Part shown: one piece after another, positions 55,618-64,000 of the stretch
Layout: every line of letters starts with the position of its first letter
How positions within the stretch are numbered: the first letter of the stretch is position 1
From: Erwinia billingiae Eb661
GTDB lineage: Bacteria; Pseudomonadota; Gammaproteobacteria; Enterobacterales; Enterobacteriaceae
Reading direction: 5' to 3'
Length of the DNA: 64,000 nucleotides
NCBI RefSeq assembly: GCF_000196615.1
Contig: NC_014306.1
Location: 2,046,001-2,110,000 of the forward strand
The notes under the pieces: model-generated
The model's database searches: none
Told to the model about the DNA's origin: nothing
Seen by the model: the letters and a program-made list of their open reading frames with translations, nothing else
Program-made: the position numbers and the translations under genes

Positions 55618-56682
55618 TTAGAACTGGTAAATCAGGCCGATGCCGGTGATATCATCCGTTGGCAGACCCAGCGGGTTGTCCTCTTTCAACAGGTTGATGC
55701 GGTGCTCGATGTACGCCACCATATTCACATTCATAAAGTACTTCGCGCCGATATTGGCGTACTTATAAATATCCGCATCGCCCACCCCTTCAATATCCTT
55801 CGCGCGCGAGGCGACATACGCCAGCGACGGCTGTAAGCCATTGAGGAACAGATACTGAGCGACGGCTTCAAAGTTTTGCGCCTTGTTGGCAAAGCCGCCG
55901 TCGATAGGCGTCGCATTGCGCGTCTGGCCATACATGGCCGCCAGATAGAACTGGTTCATGTCATATTTAATGGCGGTTGACCAGAGTTCGGCACGCTTGC
56001 CTTCGCCGCGTAGTGCCAGGTTCTGCGCATCGGTTCGATCGATGCTGGCCCAGGCGGCAACCATGCTGATACCGGCATCACTGTTATAGCCCACCGACGT
56101 GGCGTAACCGTCACCGTTAGAGCGGACAACGCTGCGGCTGCCCTCACGTTCATTTTTGCCCTGATACTGGGCAGCCCACTGCAGACCCTCAACCATACCG
56201 AACAGGTTTGACGTGCGCCAGGTTGCGACACCGCCCGAGCGGCTGGTAAGGAACACGTCACTGTAGGCGGCGTCACCGCCAAACTTAGGCAGCACATCGG
56301 TGTATGACAGCGCGTCATAAATCAGGCCGTAGTTGCGGCCATAGTCGAGGCTACCGTAGTCACCGAACTTCAGACCCGCAAAGCCCAGGCGGGCGCGGTT
56401 GCCGTTTTGCACGCCTTCGCCTTCGGGGTTATCAAGCCGGAACTGGTATTCAAACATGCCGTAGCCGGTCAGGCTGTCGCTGATTTGCGTTTCGCCCTTG
56501 AAGCCTAAGCGGGCGTAGCTGTCATCACCGTGTTTGCTGTCGTTAGAGGAAAAAATGCGCGAGACATCGACCTTTCCGTTGAGGTCAATTTTATTGCCGT
56601 CTTTGTTGAAGATCTCAGCTGCATGAATACAGCCGATTCCCATGAAGGTAGAAATAACCAATGCTAATAATTTGACTTTCAT
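55618..56682 (-). CDS. General porin, OmpF-like (first copy)
   Basis: 354 residues, signal peptide about 1-21 (CIHAA). Sixteen-strand trimeric porin: AEIFNKDGNKIDLNGKVDV, RLGFKGETQISD, DYGRNYGLIYDALSYTDVLPKFGGD, ATWRTSNLFGMVEGL, YGQTRNATPI and the C-terminal IYQF with terminal Phe. The constriction loop L3 keeps Asp (YTD) but has Lys in PKFGGD where OmpF has Glu117. The arginines of the eyelet (RLGF, RLGFAG, ATWR) are conserved. So the pore should prefer anions (inference). Closely similar to the porin at 58359. An OmpR-box-like site lies 88 bases upstream. Confidence 0.93.
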   Translation of the reverse strand: MKVKLLALVISTFMGIGCIHAAEIFNKDGNKIDLNGKVDVSRIFSSNDSKHGDDSYARLGFKGETQISDSLTGYGMFEYQFRLDNPEGEGVQNGNRARLGFAGLKFGDYGSLDYGRNYGLIYDALSYTDVLPKFGGDAAYSDVFLTSRSGGVATWRTSNLFGMVEGLQWAAQYQGKNEREGSRSVVRSNGDGYATSVGYNSDAGISMVAAWASIDRTDAQNLALRGEGKRAELWSTAIKYDMNQFYLAAMYGQTRNATPIDGGFANKAQNFEAVAQYLFLNGLQPSLAYVASRAKDIEGVGDADIYKYANIGAKYFMNVNMVAYIEHRINLLKEDNPLGLPTDDITGIGLIYQF

Positions 56683-57352
56683 TATGCGAACACCCTGTTC
56701 ATTTTAAGACGCCCACTTGCGTCGCGTTAGAAAATGCCATGAAGGGGCTGAATAAATGAACATAATATACGTAACAAAATGTAAATATTTAATTTAGATC
56801 ACTTATTTCGCGGGTGGGTAATTGAGGTGTTATGCGCTTTTTATTTAACGATAACGTTATTATTATGTTTACTAATTTATCAATGAGTTGATTTTATTGA
56901 GTTTTATTTGACTCCGCTCGCGAGCGATCTTTAATGGCATCCACAGGGAATAAGTTCAATGCGTTGATGGGATGTTTACCTCTTAATATTTTTATTATTA
57001 ATGTTAACCGTTACGTGAATCGCTTATCGGTTCCATTTAATTAGCGCTGTAATGCAGGGTGTTTATTTAATCAGGTCTGATAAGCGTGTATTTTTGTCGA
57101 AAGTATCCTGAAAAATATTCCGACCGTGGGTCGGGGCAATTCCGCCCGCCAATCGACTACAACGCCCTCTATTACGTCAATTTATGGTGTCAGCGGGTAA
57201 GTTTTGCTGTGGTAAGCAGGGAAGGGAAGGTGCTCAGGGGGTCGTCAGTACGCGCTCCTGTCACGATTAAATGAGATTAATATCACAAAAAACCGCTGTG
57301 CAGCGCCGTCGGAATTTGCCAGAATCCAGAAAAATCCTGCAGATCCTCAATT
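56683..57352. other. 670-base control region between porin and bestrophin genes
   Basis: AT-rich, no convincing gene. Contains the OmpR-box-like site at 56770-56786 followed by a GGGTGGGT motif (56813-56820 region). The rest presumably carries the divergent bestrophin promoter. Confidence 0.6.
56770..56786 (-). promoter_or_regulatory. OmpR-box-like site, first porin
   Basis: On the minus strand ATTTACATTTTGTTACG matches the OmpR half-site pattern TTTACATTTTGNAACAT. It lies 88 bases before the porin start and mirrors the site before the second porin. Confidence 0.6.
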
Positions 57353-58258
57353 ATGATAATTCGTCCACATCGCCACTGGTTTGTTCGTTTATTCTCCTGG
57401 CACGGTTCTGTGCTGTCCGGCATCATGTTTCGGCTTGGGTTGAATTTGCTGATGTCTATCGTGGCGATTTATTGCCTCGACTGGTACGAGACGCTGGGCG
57501 TCAAGCTGACGCTTGCGCCGTTCAGTTTGCTCGGCGTGTCGATCGCCATCTTCCTCGGCTTTCGTAACAGCGTTTGCTATGCACGCTTCACCGAAGCCCG
57601 CCAGCTGTGGGGCAATCTGCTGATCGCCAGTCGAACCATTATGCGTCAGGTACTGGCGATTTCGCCGACCGATGCGCCGCGCATCAGTGCCCTGTTGATG
57701 GCCTTCTGTTACAGCCTGAAGCATCAGTTACGTCAGACCGATCCCAAAGAGGATCTTCATCGTTATTTAGGTGACGAAGCCGAGGAAATTTTGCGCCGCC
57801 GGGCGCAGACCAATGCCATCGAAATGAAGATCTCTCAGTGGCTGGCGGAGCAGCGCCGTAATGGCGAGGTATCCGATATCGTGTATGCGCAGCTGGACAG
57901 CAGCATTCATCAGCTGTCGCAGGTATTGGGAGGATGTGAGCGTTTAGCCAGCATGCCGCTGCCTTTTGCCTATGGTCTGCTGTTGCACCGCACGGTGTAT
58001 CTGTTCTGTACCTTACTGCCGTTTGCGCTGGTGCCGGATCTGCATTACATGACGCCGCTGGTCTCGGTGTTTATCGCCTACAGTTTCCTGTCGCTGGATA
58101 CGCTGGCCGAAGAGCTGGAGATGCCGTTTGGCTATGCCAACAACCACCTGCCGATGGATGCCATGTGCACCAATATTGAGATCAATCTTCTCGAGATGAA
58201 TAACCAGCGCGATCTGCCTGACACACCAAAACCGGACAGGTACTACCGCCTGACCTGA
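57353..58258 (+). CDS. yneE: Bestrophin-family ion channel (YneE-like)
   Basis: 301 residues. Typical start MIIRPHRHWFVRLFSWHGSVL, conserved LGFRNSVCYARFTEARQLWG and C-terminal YSFLSLDTLAEELEMPFG, all hallmarks of bacterial bestrophin homologues. About four transmembrane helices; homologues form pentameric channels, some sodium-selective. It lies between two paralogous porin genes on the opposite strand. Confidence 0.92.
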   Translation: MIIRPHRHWFVRLFSWHGSVLSGIMFRLGLNLLMSIVAIYCLDWYETLGVKLTLAPFSLLGVSIAIFLGFRNSVCYARFTEARQLWGNLLIASRTIMRQVLAISPTDAPRISALLMAFCYSLKHQLRQTDPKEDLHRYLGDEAEEILRRRAQTNAIEMKISQWLAEQRRNGEVSDIVYAQLDSSIHQLSQVLGGCERLASMPLPFAYGLLLHRTVYLFCTLLPFALVPDLHYMTPLVSVFIAYSFLSLDTLAEELEMPFGYANNHLPMDAMCTNIEINLLEMNNQRDLPDTPKPDRYYRLT

Positions 58259-58286
58259 TGCACACGCGGGATCGCAGAGCATAAAA

Positions 58287-58307
58287 AAAGGGCCGTAAAG
58301 GCCCTTT
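58287..58307. terminator. Bidirectional terminator between yneE and the second porin
   Basis: Stem AAAGGGCC / GGCCCTTT with a GTAAA loop, A-tract upstream and T downstream, between convergent genes. Confidence 0.88.
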
Positions 58308-58358
58308 AACACGTCACCTTCTTCAGACACAGGCAGAGGGTGATGAGGTCAGGATCGG

Positions 58359-59426
58359 TCAGAACTGGTAAGTCAGACCGACGGCGGTAATGTCGTCATC
58401 CGCCAGGCCCAGCCCATTATCGCTGTCCAGCAGGTTGATACGGTATTCGGCATACGCCAGCATGTTTTTGTTGAAGTAGTAGTTGGCACCCACGCTGACA
58501 TATTTATAGATGTCTGCGCTGCCAATGGTTTCGATGTCTTTACCCCGTGAAGAGACATACGCCAGGGAAGGGCGGAAACCGTTGAGGAATTGATACTGCG
58601 CAACCGCTTCAAAGTTCTGCGCTTTGTTAGCAAATCCGCCGCTGATTGGCGTGGCGTTATGCGTTTCGCCATACATTGCAGCAAGGTAGATCTGGTTGGC
58701 ATCATACTTGACGGCCGTTGACCAGATTTCAGCGCGGTCGCCTTCACCGCGGGTAGCCAGATTCTGGGCGTTAGTGCGGTCAATGCTGCCGTAGGCGCCA
58801 ACCATGCTTAAGCCAAAGTCAAAATCATAGGCAATGGACGCCGCATAGCCATCCCCATTTGCCCGGCGGACCGCGTTAGCGCCGCTACGCTCATTCTTGC
58901 CCTGATACTGGGCGGCCACGCTCAGGCCATCAACCAGACCAAAGAAGTTGCTGTTACGCCAGGTGGCGACGCCGGTGGAACGGCCGGCCAGGAAGGCATC
59001 GGTATAGGCGGAATCACCGCCAAATTTTGGCAGCATATCGGTGTAAGCCAGCGCATCGTAAATCACACCGTAATTGCGGCCGTAATCGAACGAGCCGGCG
59101 TCACCGAACTTCAAGCCGGCATAACCCAGTCGGGTTTTATTGCCGGTCTGCGCGTCATCACCTTCTGAGTTATTCAACTGGTACTGATATTCCCAACGGC
59201 CATAGCCACTGAGCTGGTCGGTGATCTGCGTCAGGCCTTTAAAGCCCATACGGGCATAGCTGTTATCGCTGTTGTTAGCATCATCAGAAGAGAACAGGTG
59301 GCTGACGTTAATTTTGCCGGTCAGATCAACTTTGTTACCGTCTTTATTGTAGATTTCGGCGGCGTTAACGCTACCAATCCCGAGGATGGCAGGAATGACC
59401 CATGCCAGAAAGTTGCGCTTCATCAT
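58359..59426 (-). CDS. General porin, OmpF-like (second copy)
   Basis: 355 residues from the first of two ATGs (59426) behind AGGG; a longer in-frame extension has no ribosome site. Signal peptide about 1-22 (SVNAA). Very OmpF-like: [68 protein letters not shown]. The L3 loop has the same Lys for Glu117 exchange as the other copy, with Asp113 and the eyelet arginines retained. OmpR-box-like site 91 bases upstream. Confidence 0.94.
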   Translation of the reverse strand: MMKRNFLAWVIPAILGIGSVNAAEIYNKDGNKVDLTGKINVSHLFSSDDANNSDNSYARMGFKGLTQITDQLSGYGRWEYQYQLNNSEGDDAQTGNKTRLGYAGLKFGDAGSFDYGRNYGVIYDALAYTDMLPKFGGDSAYTDAFLAGRSTGVATWRNSNFFGLVDGLSVAAQYQGKNERSGANAVRRANGDGYAASIAYDFDFGLSMVGAYGSIDRTNAQNLATRGEGDRAEIWSTAVKYDANQIYLAAMYGETHNATPISGGFANKAQNFEAVAQYQFLNGFRPSLAYVSSRGKDIETIGSADIYKYVSVGANYYFNKNMLAYAEYRINLLDSDNGLGLADDDITAVGLTYQF

Positions 59427-59516
59427 TAAGTAACCCTGTGAATTAATTATTGTAATGACGTCGAATGCGTCGGAAAAGAAAATGACACAGGACGGCGTGA
59501 CATAAAAACTAAATAT

Positions 59517-59534
59517 ATGTAACATTATGTAAAT
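59517..59534 (-). promoter_or_regulatory. OmpR-box-like site, second porin
   Basis: On the minus strand ATTTACATAATGTTACAT fits the OmpR consensus TTTACATTTTGNAACAT. Position relative to the start (91 bases) and a following GGGTGGGT motif match the first porin. Confidence 0.65.
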
Positions 59535-60149
59535 AAGGGTGGGTTATCAGAATTTCCAATGGTAATTAGCTTTTTTTCTTCTTTTTAATGCCACTTTCTT
59601 ATCATGGATAGAGGTTGCTTTTGTCGTTGTATTTCGGTGTATATTGTTGTTTTAGCGTATAAAATGTCCTTATTTTACCTTTCTATAACATTGTTTCTCT
59701 AATTTAATAACCAGTGCTGCCGTGTGTTTTCTGTGTTTATTTTGTTCAATAACAAAAATAAAAATGGGCTTGGAATAAAAGCGTATTTGCGATTTTAGTT
59801 AATTTGGTGTTGCGGGATGTTTCTGTTGTTTTTTTAATCCTTTCAAGCTGGGAATTGATAATTACCAGGGTTATTATTGTCGCGGAGAGTAGTTAACTTT
59901 CCGCTTTTTTAATTAGCGTGATAATTAATTTCCCAGCATGCTCAACTGGCTGTTAACGCATTTAATGGCAGAACTGCGAGCCGTAGGATTAAGCAGACGA
60001 ATTTTATCGCGTTAAACCGACAAGCGCGCGCGGAGGGCTGCCGCCGTAAGAAGTGGGGACAGACAGCAATTTTTAACCGTGTTGCCTCACATTAATATGA
60101 AATCTGTTGCAACAGTTGCGCCCGGCATTGCCTCAAAGGGGTGCGTAAA

Positions 60150-60164
60150 GCGCGATTATGGTGC
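60150..60164. promoter_or_regulatory. NtrC-enhancer-like site upstream of astC
   Basis: GCGC-N7-GTGC resembles the NtrC dyad GCAC-N7-GTGC with one mismatch, about 210 bases upstream of the sigma-54 promoter. Confidence 0.35.
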
Positions 60165-60374
60165 GCTAAATGCCTCTTTTTAAACCCTAATCCCGGCTTC
60201 GATCACAAAAGCGATATTTTATTTTCTCGTTGCATAATTCTTCTCTTTTTTATTCGGCAAACCCACCCCAATCAGAATGTTATTCACTTTATATGCATTA
60301 ACTGTGCATAAGTGATTTTCGTAACTCCTTGATATTTGGTGGATACGATCGGTTTATGCATTTTTATCGCTGGC

Positions 60375-60390
60375 TGGCACGCTGCGTGCA
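60375..60390 (+). promoter_or_regulatory. Sigma-54 promoter of the ast operon
   Basis: TGGCACG-CTGC-GTGCA matches the -24/-12 consensus TGGCACG-N4-TTGCA, with GG and GC at the required 12-base phase. E. coli astC is likewise sigma-54/NtrC dependent under nitrogen limitation. Confidence 0.8.
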
Positions 60391-60477
60391 ATCTACAGTA
60401 GAGCCGCAATGAATCATTTCGTTAACATTATTTAAACTTTTAAGTTACCTGCCAGTGCGCAGTAAACAGAGGCCGTT

Positions 60478-61694
60478 ATGAACCCGTCAGTATCTCGCGA
60501 GAATTTTGACCAGTGGATTGTGCCAACCTATGCACCCGCCAGCTTTGTCCCGGTGCGTGCCGAGGGATCCACACTTTGGGATCAGCAGGGCAAGTCGTAT
60601 ATCGACTTTGCCGGCGGCATCGCGGTGAATGCGCTGGGCCATGCCCATCCGGATCTGCAAAAGGCACTGCAACAGCAGGCGGCAAAACTCTGGCATACCG
60701 GCAATGGCTACACTAACGAGCCGATTTTGCGCCTGGCGAAACAGTTGATTGATGCCACCTTTGCCGACCGGGTGTTTTTCTGTAACTCCGGGGCCGAAGC
60801 GAATGAAGCCGCCCTGAAGCTGGCGCGTAAAGTGGCCCACGACAAGGTGGGTGAGCAGAAAAGCGGCATCGTGGCGTTCAAGAATGCCTTCCATGGCCGC
60901 ACCTTATTCACCGTGACTGCCGGTGGCCAGCCTGCCTACTCCAAAGACTTCGCGCCGCTTCCGGGCGGTATCGACCATGCCGTTTATAACGATCTGGCCT
61001 CGGCCGCCGCGCTGATTACCGACCAGACCTGTGCGGTGATCGTCGAGCCCATCCAGGGCGAAGGCGGCGTTGTGCCTGCTGAACCCGCTTTCCTGCGTGG
61101 CCTGCGTGAGCTGTGCGACCAACATCAGGCAGTGCTGATTTTTGATGAGGTGCAAAGTGGCGTGGGGCGTACCGGTTCCCTTTACGCCTACATGCACTAC
61201 GGCGTCACGCCTGACGTGCTGACCACCGCCAAAGCGTTAGGTGGCGGTTTCCCGATGGGCGCGATGCTGACCACCGAAACGTTGGCGTCGGCAATGGGCG
61301 TCGGCACCCACGGCACCACCTACGGCGGTAACCCGCTGGCGGGCGCGGTGGGCGGCAAAGTGATGGAGTTGATCAATACGCCGGAAGTGATGTCTGGCGT
61401 CGCACTGCGTCACCAGTGGTTCGTTGACGGCCTGAATGAGATTAACCAACGTCTGCATCTGTTCAGCGAGATCCGCGGTCTGGGTCTGCTGATTGGTTGC
61501 GTGCTGAACCAGGATTACAACGGCCAGGCCAAGCAGTTTAACCAGGCGGCGGCGGTTGAAGGCTTAATGGTGCTGATTGCAGGCGCTAACGTCATTCGCT
61601 TTGCACCGTCGCTGATCATTTCGCAAGCCGAAGTGAAAGAAGGGCTGGCCCGTTTTGAAATTGCCTGTCGCGCCGTGATCGAAGGAGCCGCAAA

Positions 61695-61698
<4 letters not shown>
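60478..61698 (+). CDS. astC: Succinylornithine transaminase
   Basis: 406 residues. Class III PLP aminotransferase: [59 protein letters not shown] and the PLP lysine in [15 protein letters not shown]. Converts succinylornithine to succinylglutamate semialdehyde in the arginine succinyltransferase pathway; the family also acts on acetylornithine. GAGG ribosome site; stop overlaps astA. Confidence 0.96.

Positions 61699-64000
<2,302 letters not shown>

Larger units (their letters stand above)
59427..60477. other. 1.05-kb AT-rich region between second porin and astC
   Basis: No protein-coding gene recognised. The left part holds the porin promoter and OmpR-like site, the right part the astC sigma-54 promoter and an NtrC-like site. 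The strongly AT-rich middle (about 59560-59950) has no structure I can name; an sRNA cannot be excluded. Confidence 0.6.

Overview
The window looks like chromosomal DNA of a plant- or environment-associated Enterobacterales, most likely Erwiniaceae (Erwinia or Pantoea). The basis is the E. coli-like core order pth, ychH, prs, ispE, lolB, hemA, prfA, prmC, sirB1, kdsA, chaA, chaC, ychO and astCAD. This core is interrupted by accessory loci of the Erwinia/Pantoea type. All identifications come from reading the sequence and remembered family motifs; no database search was run.

Layout. (1) 1-11807: the C-terminal part of a giant Bap/SiiE-like repeat adhesin, two OmpA-like lipid-barrier partners, and a complete type I secretion system (ABC exporter, membrane-fusion protein, TolC-like outer-membrane protein), ending in an orphan RcsB-like response regulator. 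A scrap of a second adhesin C-terminus (4680-4778) lies between the two OmpA-like genes, and an RcsAB-box-like site (4847-4860) lies upstream of the second. (2) 11811-19517: a TPR/glycosyltransferase-like gene, a four-gene chaperone-usher fimbrial operon (pilin, chaperone, usher, tip adhesin) and a YdiV-like EAL-domain gene, followed by an IS- or MITE-like repeat. (3) 19791-33140: the core block for peptidyl-tRNA hydrolase, PRPP, isoprenoid, lipoprotein sorting, tetrapyrrole, translation termination, Kdo and cation exchange. A membrane GGDEF protein sits where E. coli has dauA, and sirB2 and chaB are absent. (4) 33151-42208: a compact type VI secretion-like locus holding only the TssL/TssM membrane pair, the PpkA-Fha-PppA-TagF phosphorylation switch, an SH3 lipoprotein and an unrecognised secreted protein. 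No tube, sheath, baseplate or ATPase gene is present. (5) 42993-53346: a DeoR-type regulator and a nine-gene polyol/sugar operon (split transketolase, two SDR dehydrogenases, ribose-type ABC importer with a DUF2291 lipoprotein, FGGY kinase). (6) 53356-60477: a PEBP-family protein, the YchO-like inverse autotransporter, and two OmpF-like porins flanking a bestrophin-type channel. (7) 60478-64000: astC, astA and the start of astD for arginine succinyltransferase catabolism, behind a sigma-54 promoter.

How the genes work together. Regions 1 and 2 are surface attachment systems with likely Rcs and c-di-GMP-type control. Region 4 looks like an envelope-spanning signalling complex that cannot by itself form a T6SS. 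Region 5 looks like a self-contained pathway: import, oxidation of a polyol to a ketose, phosphorylation and transfer of a C2 unit by transketolase. Its substrate is not known from the sequence. The strongest candidates for something new are the stripped-down T6SS-like locus, the sugar operon, the adhesin remnant with its RcsB-like circuit, and the lysine substitution shared by the constriction loops of both porins.
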